DNA from: Isochrysis galbana
Taxonomy: Eukaryota; Haptophyta; Isochrysidales; Isochrysidaceae
Length of the DNA: 49,773 nucleotides
Direction of reading: 5' to 3'
NCBI GenBank assembly: GCA_018136815.1
Contig: CM030934.1
Span: forward strand, 1 to 49,773
Both the position numbers and the translations under genes were made by a program. How positions within the stretch are numbered: position 1 is the stretch's first letter; every line of letters begins with the position of its first letter. Of the stretch, positions 39,413-49,346 are shown piece after piece. Below the pieces are notes generated by a model that was given only the letters and a program-made list of their open reading frames with translations, searched no databases and was not told the origin of the DNA.

Positions 39413-40405
39413 ATGGAGCGCGGCATCACCATCCACATCCCTGAGCTGCCGCTCGTGGAGCTGCTGCTGTTGCTCATCGTGCTCTTGCTTGTCCGCATCC
39501 TCTCACTCGTGCAAAGTGCAGTACAACTGCTGCGCCAGATGAACAAGGGGGCGCACTCGTACCCGGAGACCAAAGAGGCCAGTCGCGACTTGCCCAAGAT
39601 CAGCAGGCAGAACCGATACCCTGTTGACATGGGGCCAACGCGATCCGACTTGTCTGGACGACAGGACGCAGCCAACGAGAAGGCAGGCTCAGGCGAGCGC
39701 GCGTGGGGCAACGATCAGCCGGCGAGGCCACTCAAGGTCTCCGCTGGCCACTTCGCCAAGTGCCTGTCCGGCGACTCGGACGTCGACGTCGCACTCTTCA
39801 TAGCGGCCTGCCAAAAGTACTGCAAGGTGCTGACTCTCATTGGGCCATTCACGCTCCTCTCCATCCGTGAGGTAAACTCAAACATGAAGAAGATTGAACA
39901 CTCCTTTGAGCTTGCTCCGCTCCGCTACCGATCGATGCGTGAGCTCCTCGAAGCGGAGGCCGCTGCCGGCATGCACCAGCCCGGAGGGCTGATTGTTGAC
40001 CCTTCCGCTGCGATGGGGCTACTTTGGGCTCGGCGAGGGTTGCAATTCTGGATCATCATTTATCGCGAGCTCCTCACGCAGCACGATATTCAGGAGGCTG
40101 CCTCTTACACCCAGGCAGAGATCAGCAGTGGCTCGAGCCCGCGCATCAACAAGGTCGTCAACCTCAAGGAGATCGTTGAGAGGAGCTATGCAACAACGCT
40201 ACAGCCTTTCTTTGGGTGGCTCTCGCACAATTCGATGTTGCTCGCCTTGCGCGCCGTGCCCGCCGAGTTCCCTGTACTAGCGCCAACCAAGGCAGAGCTG
40301 CTTGAGGACTTGCGGGAATGGTCCGATGTGGTCAGCCAGGTCGTGGAGCGGATGGCCGCCATGCAAGAGGAGCTTGACCTAGAGGACAAACGCAAGAGTA
40401 TTTGA
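39413..40405 (+). CDS. GLTP-domain (glycolipid transfer protein fold) membrane-anchored protein
   Basis: GLTP-fold proteins bind a single sphingolipid and move it between membranes. This 330-residue protein starts with a likely transmembrane helix (13-28, PLVELLLLLIVLLLVRIL), which cytosolic GLTPs lack. The domain occupies about 110-295: FAKCLSGDSDVDVALFIAAC, IREVNSNMKKIEHSF (153-165), GLLWARRGLQFW (202-213), and VERSYATTLQPFFGWLSHNS, then ALRAVPAEFPVL. Against the head-group site of human GLTP (Asp48, Asn52, Lys55, Trp96, His140), the Asp is Glu153, Asn157, Lys160 and Trp205 are kept, and the His is replaced by Phe267. The headgroup preference is therefore probably altered. A single exon; the ATG at 39413 is chosen because it begins the hydrophobic leader. 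Confidence 0.82.
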   Translation: MERGITIHIPELPLVELLLLLIVLLLVRILSLVQSAVQLLRQMNKGAHSYPETKEASRDLPKISRQNRYPVDMGPTRSDLSGRQDAANEKAGSGERAWGNDQPARPLKVSAGHFAKCLSGDSDVDVALFIAACQKYCKVLTLIGPFTLLSIREVNSNMKKIEHSFELAPLRYRSMRELLEAEAAAGMHQPGGLIVDPSAAMGLLWARRGLQFWIIIYRELLTQHDIQEAASYTQAEISSGSSPRINKVVNLKEIVERSYATTLQPFFGWLSHNSMLLALRAVPAEFPVLAPTKAELLEDLREWSDVVSQVVERMAAMQEELDLEDKRKSI

Positions 40406-41074
40406 TTGCCTGTCTCATGAGACGCTTCCATGACGCCTCTTTTCGCAGATGGCAGAAATGGAGCATCTCAGTGCTTCTCGCACTGAGCTCTAGAGCACGA
40501 CGTGTCTGCTTAGAAGTGCTTGCCTCCTACCTTGCATTCGAGTAGTGAATGGGGCGACTGCAGGACGTTGGGGTTGGATGGCGTCACCGTGGCTTTGCTT
40601 TTTCTCGCATGAGGTCATATGTTCAAGTAATTTGAGCGCCCCAGGCTGCCCGATGACGAGGAAGATTGGCGCAGAGAGTTCTCCGGGAACGCTCAACCTT
40701 CGCTTTCGACCTTGTGTGAGAGTTGTGTTTTTGTGTGACCTGTCCATTCAGAGGTAGGGCGATGTTAAGGAACAGGTAGTTGCTGTGGACATACCTACCA
40801 CCTACCTCTAGTGTTGCTCTAGTGTGCCTCATGGAGCCTCCGATTGCCTCCGAGTCGAAGGCGCGTGTCTTCTGATTTAGAGTGGCCAAATAGCGACCCG
40901 AGGTTCGTGTCCGAGGCACTAGACAAAACCCTTGAGCGGTCCGTGTGATGTGACCGTCATAGGCCACCAAGTCGGCTCGCGTTTGAGAGCGAGAGTGTGT
41001 AGCCTGCGCCTGCGCGCGAGCGTTTGTGTGCCTCCGCCCGTTTGCTAACGCAAACGGGACCCGTTACTTACCGC
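40406..41074. other. Intergenic region
   Basis: Nothing recognised on either strand. Confidence 0.5.
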
Positions 41075-41420
41075 ACTCCATGGGGGGGGGGGGTGCAAAA
41101 CCCCCCCTCTCCCTCTCTCCGTTCTCCACCTCTGTCCCTGCGGCGCGTGCCGCCATGCGGTGCGCCACGACCTGCTCTCAGAGGCCCTTTGGGGGCTCCC
41201 AGGGGGCCAGCCAGGGCAGCTCAGGGGGCAGTGGAGGCTGGGGCTCAGCCCCTGCCCCCCCCTGCCTCCCCCACGCTTGCCTCGCTGGCCCTGGGAGTCG
41301 CCCGAAGTCCCCTGTCTGTCTGGCGACCTGGGATGGGGGGGGGGGGGGGGGAGTCGGCTCGAGGGCAGGCCCAAGCTGGGCGTGGGAGTGCGAGTCGCGG
41401 CCCGCGCCCAATAGGGGTCT
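41075..41420 (+). repeat. Diverged member of the GC-rich repeat family
   Basis: Its start (CCATGG, G-run, CAAAACCCCCC) resembles the end of retroposon copy 2, and later blocks such as GCAGCTCAGGGGGCAGTGGAGGCTGGGGC resemble copy 1 (27790-27820). It holds a poly-G run near 41335-41350. No clean ends were found. Confidence 0.45.
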
Positions 41421-42654
41421 GGGCCAGAATGTTGATTGCCCAGCCCCTCGGATAAAGGTACCCAGCTTTCTAGGACCAGTCCTAGAAACTAGGACGGACT
41501 TTGCTAGGTGAGAAAATGAGCATACCATGTTATTTTGTCCCAAACCTTGGCTATTGAGTTACCACATGGTGTGCAATGGGGCATGTGCGCGCCATGTGCA
41601 TGTGTGGGCTCCTGTGCGTAGCGATGTTTGGCGAGGCGCGGACGAGGGCGTGCATGTGAGCGAGGGTGAACAAGCGGGTGCTTGTTTGTGGCAAGTCTCA
41701 TTTGGGGCACAATCTTGAGAGAGAGAGAAAGAGGGAGGGGAAACGCGCTACATGACGACGGCGCACGTACCCACCTCACAAAACTCAATCTACTAACACT
41801 AACACCACTCAATCACCAAAAGAACTGAGAAACAAACATAAACGCTCGAAACAAACAAAGAAGGAGACAAATGAATTGACGAGCGATGTGAAGCCTCGGT
41901 CTTCAATATGTCGAACGAGCGGCGAACCATCGAGACAAGCCCTGAAAACAAATTTCGTTCGCACTATCGAGTAGCATCGAATCCGCAATCCGCTTTGAGT
42001 ATAGAGATACTCTGGATTCGACAAGGGCGCGCGCACGGCCGACGCCGTCCATGCCGCGCAGGGGAGCCGCAAGCCGCGTGTAGGTTTGATTGCAACCGCC
42101 GAGGCGGGATTCGCGCGTGCACGGCCGATGGGGGCGGGGGCGCAAATGCTTCACTAATATTATGATGTATGTCAATGGGACCCATTTTTTGGCGATGTGG
42201 GGCTCAGTCAGCCGTTGTAGATCTCCTCCCTCTTTCTGTATTCATCGAGGTAGCGAATATGGGCCGCACTTCGGAAACCGAAAATGAAGGACCGGAAGGA
42301 GGCGACGGGGAAAGGAGTTGGAATACATGGGATAGAAGCGGCGGTGTCATTGTCATAGGGATGGTAGATATTACTGTGTCCGCTCTAGGTTGCAGGCTGT
42401 AGTCCCGAATCTTGAATCTTCAGATATTTTGTTTTTCTCCTCCGAAGGTTACAATGCAGTCAGCTGTGGCGCATCAACGACCAAGGAAACTAGTAGCCAT
42501 TATATTCCTCACACTGATGCCGTCGTTGTAGCAATGCCCTCCAACCCTAGCCTCCGACGCCCAAGTCCAAGGCAGTGCGCCGTGGCTATTGTGCACCTAG
42601 CTCTCGTCATCTAATGTACAGAGAATCATTGGGAGAGACCCGCGCCTTATCGGA
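41421..42654. other. Intergenic region with one clear hairpin
   Basis: No gene is recognised. An imperfect hairpin spans 41978-42020, with outer arms CGAATCC/GGATTCG and inner arms GAGTAT/ATACTC around AGAG. A short GA run occurs at 41717-41740. Confidence 0.5.
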
Positions 42655-44231
42655 CTAGACCTTCACGCCTTTTTGGGATCGACGACTTGCACGAACAGCT
42701 TCAAAGAATCGGCTCCATGCTTTCTCGAAGACCGAGTCATCTATCTCCAGGTGTTGCGGACCAACCGTCAGCTCAAAATACATCCAATCTTCGGGCACGC
42801 GACCCATTGCCTGAAACCGTTTGCGCAAATGCAAAGGTGTATGTCTCAACCCTCCAAAGAGTCTCTCGCCAGTTTGCTCTTGCACATCATCACGCGCGGC
42901 CTGCAACTCGGCAGCCTCCCCAAGTAAGAAGCATTGAAGCTGACAACATGTAGGCACCTCGGGCTGAAAACAAAGCATGTCCTTACATCCCGAGGTGGCC
43001 GCTGCGGAGCGCATGGCCGCCACGACACCCTTCGTCTTGTCCCACCGTCTTTTGAACGAATCGGCGTGGGTGCGAAACGCAGCCCGGCTGGAAAGAGCAT
43101 ACGGGTGCATTGTGTATGGATTCCCGCCCAGGCGGCGTTGCCAAGTTGAGGCCTTTCGCACAAAGTCCTTGGTGCCCAGGAGCATTGCGCCCGTCATCGC
43201 CCCAAACCCCTGCAATTCGGTGGAGAGAAGAGAGCTGAGGGCGAGACGGCCGAGGCTCGAATTCGCACAGCCAACCCGCTCTCTTAACAGCAAGGCTCAG
43301 GTGCTTTCCATGAGTGGCAAACTCTCTCACACAATCCCAGTCCACGAGAGGGGTGTCGTAGCCCACGGCGAGAGCAGACTCTTGAGGCATATTCTCGCGA
43401 CGCACAAGTACAATCAAGGAGAACTTAGCCTGTGCGCACACCTTATAGAAGGATATGTAGATGGAATCGAAAAGCTCTGCGATCTTGGCAAGTGGCTGCC
43501 CATAGTATGGACTCGCCTCGTAAAGCCGTGCGCCATCACAGTGCAGAGGCACACTGTACTTTGTAGCAAGGGCGCGGATGGCCACGAGCTCCTCCCATTC
43601 GATTGGCTCGCAGCCCAATTCTCGTTGCGGCACCTCAACCTGCGCAGCAGGGCAGAATCCGTGGCTCAGTTGGTTTGCTCACGTGAAGTGCTGAGGTGCC
43701 GTCCCTCACAATAATGGCACTTGGGATGATGCCCACGGCAGCCTGTCGCTCGAGGATGTACTCCACATCAGCAGCTGTCATCGGTCGCTCGGTGCCAGCA
43801 ATGAGCGGTATGAGGCGGAGGAGGTCGCGCGCTGAGTCCTCCTCCCACAGCAGGAGATGAGATGTGGCGTGGCAAACAAAGGACGGGCGTGGCTCTATAG
43901 CAGAGAGGCGCGCGGGGAGCTCGGCATGGACGGCGAGCGCAGCCATCTGTGCGCAGACACCAGTGGGCATGAAACGTGCGGCTTCCTTGCCCAGTGCCGC
44001 GGCCACCTCCGCCTCAAATCCCTGCAGCCACTCTCCCGAACCGTACACGTCAGCCTCGGCCTCCTCCTCACTCGCAAACATCGCGAGGTCCGCGAGGACA
44101 ACGTGCGCCGGGCGTGGCGCAAAGGCGACAGAAAGATACTTGACTGGCGGGGCGGGCGCGCTACAAGCGGCCAGCGACGCTATGCCCAGCAGACACGCCC
44201 TCCCCATGTGGCTCTTCCCGTTGTATAGCAT
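42655..44231 (-). CDS. L-threonine aldolase-like PLP enzyme, three exons
   Basis: Members of this fold-type I beta-eliminating-lyase family cleave threonine and allo-threonine to glycine plus acetaldehyde, or related beta-hydroxy amino acids. Exons are 44231-43710, 43639-43442 and 43209-42655, with GT-AG introns of 70 and 232 nt, both phase 0, giving 424 residues. Evidence: FASEEEAEADVYGSGE..FEAEVAAALGKEAARFMPTGVCAQMAAL (cofactor region), LHCDGARLYEA (Asp-Gly-Ala-Arg-Leu), ISFYK with the Schiff-base Lys240 as the last codon of exon 2, and GFGAMTGAMLLGTKDF with WQRRLGGNPYTMHPYA in exon 3. Residues 1-30 are hydrophobic (MGRACLLGIASLAACSAP), suggesting a secreted or organellar enzyme. Substrate preference cannot be read from sequence. 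It lies about 7 kb from the RidA gene, which has a similar leader. Confidence 0.92.
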
Positions 44232-44462
44232 CGGATTCCCGCGCGCTCGCGCCCTCGGCCGCGGGAGGGGGCGGAACTAGGGTGGGTTGGGGTGGGGGGG
44301 TCTAGGAACTACTCTATGGACTAGATTACTAGTATACCCTAGACGTAGTCTATGTCAGCATGTCAGCGTCAGGTGTCAGGTGTGAAGGACGCCTGTTTAC
44401 CTCTATTTCAAATCTAACATCCTCTTAAACAGTATTGCGTGGATGGGACCGAAATAGTCTGC

Positions 44463-44623
44463 TATTCGTCCCCAGTCCAAACACCCAAATGGAGTTGCCC
44501 GACACCATCCAGAATTTCATTCACCCGACTCCCGGGGGGGAGGAGGGCCAAAGCGCCGCGCTAGCCGCCGGTGCCGCTCGCGACGGAGTGGCACAAAGCC
44601 CTCCGGCTACGCTCGACTCGACA
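44463..44623 (+). repeat. Diverged LTR fragment of the large retrotransposon
   Basis: It matches the inner 160 bp of the LTR in the opposite orientation to 6400, with several substitutions, and ends exactly at CTCGACTCGACA. This independent copy fixes that LTR boundary. The bases after it (GTAAGCC) match neither LTR flank. Confidence 0.85.
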
Positions 44624-44718
44624 GTAAGCCAGGCGAGGGGCAAAGCAGGCGACAAGCTAGCGCCAAAAGGAGGCGAAGCGAAGAAGGTGCAGGGGCAGAA
44701 TGTAGGATGTAGCGAGAT

Positions 44719-45253
44719 CCTAGCTGTGAAACACAGGAACAGTGTTTTTTTTCGGAGGCCAAAAACAGTGTTTTTCACTGTTTTTCAAACGCCCTCCATT
44801 TATGCCACTGTTTTTTTAGAGTGGGGCTGTGGGGCTGGGGCTGGGGGCCGCCCGTGCGCGGCGCGCGCGAGCGCGGCGTGCGCGCGTGCGCGCAGGACCA
44901 GGCGCGCTCGAGCGCGGGGTGCGCGCGGGACAGCGGCCACCACCACCACACCACCACGCGCGCGGATCACGACGCGTGCGTGGGCTTGGGGTTGTGAACA
45001 CCGATAGCGGCTCGCCATCGGCCGAGGGGAGGAGAGGGGGCAGCGGCGGCGGCGGCCTACGTATGCGTAGGACGCAGGACGCGGAGGAGCGAGGAGCGGA
45101 GGCGGAGGCGTTCCGCGCGGGGGGGAAAGGCCCCCTTGCGGTATATGTGGCCCCACTGTTTTTCGCACTGTTTTTTACTGTTTTTTTTCGATTCCCAAAA
45201 ACAGCTGTTTTTAATGTTTTTCTAGCCCTCACCCGCTGTTTTTCACAGCTAGG
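44719..45253. mobile_element. 535-bp hAT-like MITE
   Basis: The ends are CCTAGCTGTGAA and TTCACAGCTAGG, perfect inverted repeats of 12 bp. They are flanked by a perfect 8-bp duplication, AGCGAGAT, at 44711-44718 and 45254-45261, as made by hAT transposases. Subterminal regions carry repeated AACAGTG/CACTGTTTTT motifs at both ends. The GC-rich centre has no convincing coding frame, so it is non-autonomous. Confidence 0.88.
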
Positions 45254-45261
45254 AGCGAGAT

Positions 45262-46005
45262 TCTCCAACGGTGCCTAGCCTACAAGGAGGGGGCATAGAA
45301 ACGTAGACAATTCCTAAAACAAAAAGGTCGATCGCGGATGCGAGATGCGACAACGATTCGGCACACTCGCCACCCCTTATTGTAGCCGGATGTTTTTACG
45401 GCCAAGCGAAAGCGAAATGCAGTTTGAGCATCTAGAAGGCTTCTACGCGATGGCAACATGATGGCCAGGTGCCAGGTGCCCCGTAGACCCCAACCCCACA
45501 ATCAACAATCAATGGTCAATGGCAATGGGCAATGGCAATGGCGAGCGAGAGAGAGAGAGCGAGATGACCATGCTTATGGCCTTCTGCTTGCCACTTGACG
45601 CTCGATGCACCCGATCTCGCCGTTGGAGATCAACACGCAACACGCTGCTAACTAACCACGAACAGTACGAGAGCTAAAACAACCCAAGGTGTCGGGATGG
45701 ATGGTGGATGGGCCGCTGCTTATTGAGCAGCGCGGAGTTGACACGACCCAAGGGAGGGAAGCGCACACCCACAGCCGCAGCGATGTCGTGCTGTCGTGCT
45801 GTCGTGCCATGGTATCTCGAGGAGAAGGTAGGTGGGCAGTGAGCAGAGGAAAGGGTTGGAGCCCAGTTGGAGGGAGGAGAGGGAGGGTTCGAGGGCGCGG
45901 CGCAGGCGGTCGTACTTGGTCTCGATCGCACGCAAGTGACGCAGATGGAGGGGCTGGGGGGGATGATAGGGTTCAGAAGTGTGAAGGAAAATCAACCTGG
46001 GTTGG
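45262..46005. other. Intergenic region upstream of the rhodanese gene
   Basis: It contains short ATGGCAATGGC-type repeats (about 45505-45542), a GA run (45545-45562) and repeated TGTCGTGC (45785-45808). No gene is recognised. Confidence 0.5.
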
Positions 46006-46668
46006 ATGGCTCAGCGCCCCGCCGTCTCGCAGCAGGGGCAGGAGCAGCCCGACGGCCGGGATGGGCCGCCGCGTGAATCGAAGGCGCACGACTCGTGGCA
46101 CAGACTCGCCACTGTGCAAAACGTCTGCGCCCGCTTCCGACGCGCCAACCCGGACGTCTCGCATCTCACGGCCGAGGAGCTCTCGGAGATGATGTGCAGT
46201 AACTCACCGCCAATCCTTGTCGATGTGCGATCGGAAGGAGAGTTCTGGGTGAGCACAATCCCTGGCGCCATCCGCCTCGCGGACGTCCACAAGAATGTGA
46301 CTCATGGCGCCACTGTTGTGTGTTTCTGCACCGTCGGGATGCGCTCATCTCTCGAGGCACGCATGCTTGCGAGACGCCACCCCAACTGCACCGTGTATTC
46401 GATGGATGGGGTGATATGCTGGTCGCATATCGGAGGCAGCTTTCATGAACCCAAGACAGGCACACCGACAGATAAACTTCATGTCTTCAGCCGGCAATTT
46501 GCACAAATGCTCCCCGAACACTCTGAGCCGGCAGCAGTGTGGTATTCCGGTCGGAGTGTGGGCATGGCAGGTGCCGTTTGTGATGTCGCTGAGAAGGTCG
46601 TGAGATCGACGTTCCACCGTCTATTCAGCCGTGCTTGGCGCTATGGACAGCGTCCACAATCGCGTTGA
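46006..46668 (+). CDS. Single-domain rhodanese-like protein
   Basis: Rhodanese domains carry sulfane sulfur on an active-site cysteine, or act as inactive adaptors. The protein has 220 residues in one exon. The domain covers about 52-150: LTAEELSEMM, PPILVDVRSEGEFWVSTIPGAI, VVCFCTVGMRSS and VYSMDGVICW. The active-site loop C-T-V-G-M-R has Cys108 and Arg113, so catalysis is possible. The first 50 residues are polar and Gln/Arg-rich. The C-terminal 70 residues are outside the domain and unassigned. The ATG at 46006 is the first in frame before the domain. Confidence 0.88.
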   Translation: MAQRPAVSQQGQEQPDGRDGPPRESKAHDSWHRLATVQNVCARFRRANPDVSHLTAEELSEMMCSNSPPILVDVRSEGEFWVSTIPGAIRLADVHKNVTHGATVVCFCTVGMRSSLEARMLARRHPNCTVYSMDGVICWSHIGGSFHEPKTGTPTDKLHVFSRQFAQMLPEHSEPAAVWYSGRSVGMAGAVCDVAEKVVRSTFHRLFSRAWRYGQRPQSR

Positions 46669-47276
46669 GTCGCGAGTGGTCAGACTATCATTCGCTCAGA
46701 TACGACGGCTCGGAAATAGAAGGCGAGGAGGGAGAGAGAGATGCAAGATGCTTGCAACAGTGAGCGCGCGGATTTCTGCGCTTTGGCATGAACATTGTGG
46801 CGCCTCTTAGATTGCTTTGCTATGAAGAATTCGAGTGAGGGCTCAAGAGGAAGAGTCATGGCTGCTCACGGGCCCACCGCGCCCGCATCCGCCGGCCCGA
46901 AAGATGAATGTCTAGTCTAGGTGAACTCGAGGTGGCCTGCCGCAGTCCCCCTCGCTGATAAGCTCTCACCCTTGGCTACATTGTACATTAACTGAACTGG
47001 CAACCGCCGGGCATGCAGATACATGCGGTGGCCCGCGCTGGCAATGCGCTTGAGGACGTTCCGCAAGAATATGACACTCCATGTAATGCTCGTGAGAACC
47101 AAAAAAGTGGTTGAGACATTATAAACGTGAGGTGGCTACAGTCACACTGCCCGCTGTGCGCCAACTCGCGCTTTGCACAGCAAAAGCAAGCAGCGCGCCG
47201 TCGGCATATGCGTCGGCTATGCTCTAGTCCCTACGGCATAACAAAGTAAAAATAAGTCTTAAATGTTCAAGTTCCT
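46669..47276. other. Intergenic region
   Basis: No gene is assured. On the minus strand 46917-47102 holds a 61-codon frame (LTSITWSVIFLRNVLKRI, HARRLPVQLMYNVAKGE) that could be an exon of something unrecognised. Confidence 0.4.
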
Positions 47277-47318
47277 CCACGCTGTTCGTTTTTGAACTAT
47301 CAGTAAACTGATAGGGTC

Positions 47319-48257
47319 ATGGAGCGCGCGCCGCCTCCCGCCCTCGCTGCCGCCGCCCTCGCCGCCATGGACGAAGCGTTCATGGACACGCCACTGTCGC
47401 CGAAGCGACCGCGCCAAGACGACCCGCCCGACCAGGTGGGCGCAGGAGCCAGCGGGCCGCGCCCGAGCACCCCCGAGAACGGAGGCACCACAGCCTGCAT
47501 GCTGGCAGCAGCCAGCATGCAGCACACCCACACCACCCCACACAGCCACCCCAGCCACACCACACAAGAGGGACGATCCAACGGGGAAGGCCTCCGGGCC
47601 TGGCCCCTACACAGCCGCGGTACCGCCCTCGTGCTCCGGCACGAGGGGCTGGCCCGGCACCATCATGTACACGACCCCCATGGGGGTATGTCGACAAAAG
47701 TCAAGGCCATTGAGCAGCTTTGGGCCCCCAACAAGGGGGACAGGGACAACAGAGAGGACGACACCGGAGAGACACTCTCCAGCGACGACGAAGGACGGGC
47801 AGACGACCGCGTCTCGGGCGCCAGGATGACGAGCACGACACCGGCCCCAGAGGCCCATCACAACAAACACCAACACGAAATTGGGCCAACACAATACACA
47901 CCCCGCACAAAACCCTTGAGAGGAAGCGGCAGCGCTGTAGACACATTGAGCCCATTGGGCCCTAGAGAAACACGACCAAACAAAGGACTAACCTTGTCTC
48001 CCCCCACGGCCACACAGGTGGCCCTCCTCGACGAAGACCTCGAGCCTGAGCCCGAGGAAGAGGCCGAGTTCCCAAACTCTCATAAAATCATCATCTCCTT
48101 CACGGCGTACGAGAAGGGCCACAAGGCCAAGGACGAAGAGACACTGGGTGCCATTGTAGCGCACCTTAACAAACTAGAAGGCGTCGACCTGGAACCCGAC
48201 TTCTTATCCAAGAGCGCCTCCGGCCCATGGGAAGTACTTGTTACGGCACCGGAGTAG
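47319..48257 (+). CDS. LINE-like ORF1 protein, truncated by the internal deletion
   Basis: 312 codons start 25 nt from the element's 5' end. The N-terminal two thirds are Ala/Pro/His-rich and polar (PLSPKRPRQDDPPDQ). The C-terminal part, from about residue 250, looks folded: NSHKIIISFTAYEKGHKAKDE, LGAIVAHLNKLEGVDLEP, GPWEVLVTA. It may be the RNA-binding domain typical of ORF1, but no motif proves it. The stop at 48257 arises right after the deletion junction, where the frame enters ORF2 sequence out of register. Confidence 0.6.
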   Translation: MERAPPPALAAAALAAMDEAFMDTPLSPKRPRQDDPPDQVGAGASGPRPSTPENGGTTACMLAAASMQHTHTTPHSHPSHTTQEGRSNGEGLRAWPLHSRGTALVLRHEGLARHHHVHDPHGGMSTKVKAIEQLWAPNKGDRDNREDDTGETLSSDDEGRADDRVSGARMTSTTPAPEAHHNKHQHEIGPTQYTPRTKPLRGSGSAVDTLSPLGPRETRPNKGLTLSPPTATQVALLDEDLEPEPEEEAEFPNSHKIIISFTAYEKGHKAKDEETLGAIVAHLNKLEGVDLEPDFLSKSASGPWEVLVTAPE

Positions 48258-49104
48258 AACATCTAACCGAGGCCTTCCAGCGGAAGGAATGCAAACGCAA
48301 ACGCCTCACAGGGCCGACTAAATGGGAGGAAAAACTCCAAGTACCCGGAGATACATGGGCGCACCTAGCGAAGCTGTACACCTCGCCAATGGTAACGGCG
48401 CGGGACATGCACCTACATTTCAAACATATCACACACAGGACACAGGCGAGTGGGCACGTACAACCGCTTTCCGGACAGAGAACATGTGCCGCACATGTGG
48501 GGAAACAGATGAATCCTCGATACACCTGGGCGAGTGCCCCGGGATAACCAACATCCTAGGTGAGCTGAACAAAGTCGCACGCTTCTCACCTAAGACGGAA
48601 AGGAGCAGAGAAGAAACCATTATAGATAACCTATTCATCTTCCCGAAAGGAGACGCCCCGAAAGTGATATACGTATTACACCTACTAGCGTGGAGATACA
48701 TAATCACGGACTTCTATAGGATACACTACGACGGCATAAACTTCTCGGAAGAATCAATACTTATAAGAATAATAGAGAGATACACCACGCTAAGTAAAGC
48801 ACTCCTATTCGCACAAGAAACCGATTCAGCGAGAACCGCCCAAGCGGGCATGGGAAGACAGCCCAAGAAAAGGATAGACATGAATGACCTGAGACCCATT
48901 TTCAATAAGAACGACAAAGGCGGACTTAAGCCCAGTGCGGAGCTAGTGGAACTAGCCACCAAGCTGGGGAACGCACACGCCGTCGAAGAGACCAAGGATC
49001 AAGCGACAACCAAGGCGTTTGAAGCATTGGCACGCCACTCAAGGTTGCTACTAAAGACATTGGAGCCTAGATTCAACCCAAATAAACAAAACGTAGCTGG
49101 GTAG
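48241..49104 (+). pseudogene. LINE-like ORF2 C-terminus, frameshifted
   Basis: It encodes GVEHLTEAFQRKECKRKRLTG...KHITHR in one frame, then after a small indel near 48435-48485 CRTCGETDESSIHLGEC and LLAWRYIITDFYRIHYDG in another, through to the stop at 49104. Similarity to copy A is high throughout. The C-x2-C-x8-H-x4-C motif is intact. The frameshift and lack of upstream domains make it non-functional. Confidence 0.75.
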
Positions 49105-49346
49105 ACACACACGACAACAACGACAAACTCAAAAGGCCTGCCCGGACCCCACACTCTGAACCAGGCCTCAGGTAGCGCACCGAGGCCGGACCCCGGAAAC
49201 CGAAGAAAAAGGAAAGAAGGGGGGCAGGGGAAGAGGTGGAGGGAGGGAAGATAAAGGCGTTGTAGATAGCAAAGGGGAGTCCCATAGCTAGTAGGCGAGT
49301 AGCCCTGAATCTTCAGAAGTTTTTTTCCCCCACGCTGTTCGTTTTT

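Larger units (their letters stand above)
47294..49329 (+). mobile_element. LINE-like retroelement, internally deleted (copy B)
   Basis: About 2.04 kb between 17-bp duplications. The 5' end starts with a hairpin (CTATCAG-TAAA-CTGATAG, 47297-47314) 4 nt before an ATG-initiated ORF1. ORF1 joins abruptly, at about 48240, to the C-terminal part of ORF2; endonuclease and reverse transcriptase are absent. The 3' end is CTTCAGAAG plus T7 (49312-49326), the same terminus as copy A. An intact 5' end with a missing middle suggests a deletion derivative that still moved in trans. Confidence 0.85.
47277..49346 (+). repeat. 17-bp target-site duplication of LINE-like copy B
   Basis: CCACGCTGTTCGTTTTT occurs at 47277-47293 and again at 49330-49346, exactly bordering the element. 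The length and perfect match indicate target-primed insertion and relative youth. Confidence 0.9.

Noticed and set aside
41978-42020. A hairpin as a possible tRNA or small RNA
   Set aside because: There is no cloverleaf, T-loop or A/B box; it is a simple imperfect hairpin.
44170-44231. Bacterial lipoprotein lipobox (SLAAC) in the threonine-aldolase-like leader
   Set aside because: The gene has spliceosomal introns, so bacterial lipidation does not apply; it is better seen as an ordinary hydrophobic leader.
46917-47102. A 61-codon minus-strand frame as a gene
   Set aside because: It is too short, lacks a recognisable family and has no identifiable flanking exons; recorded only as part of the intergenic stretch.
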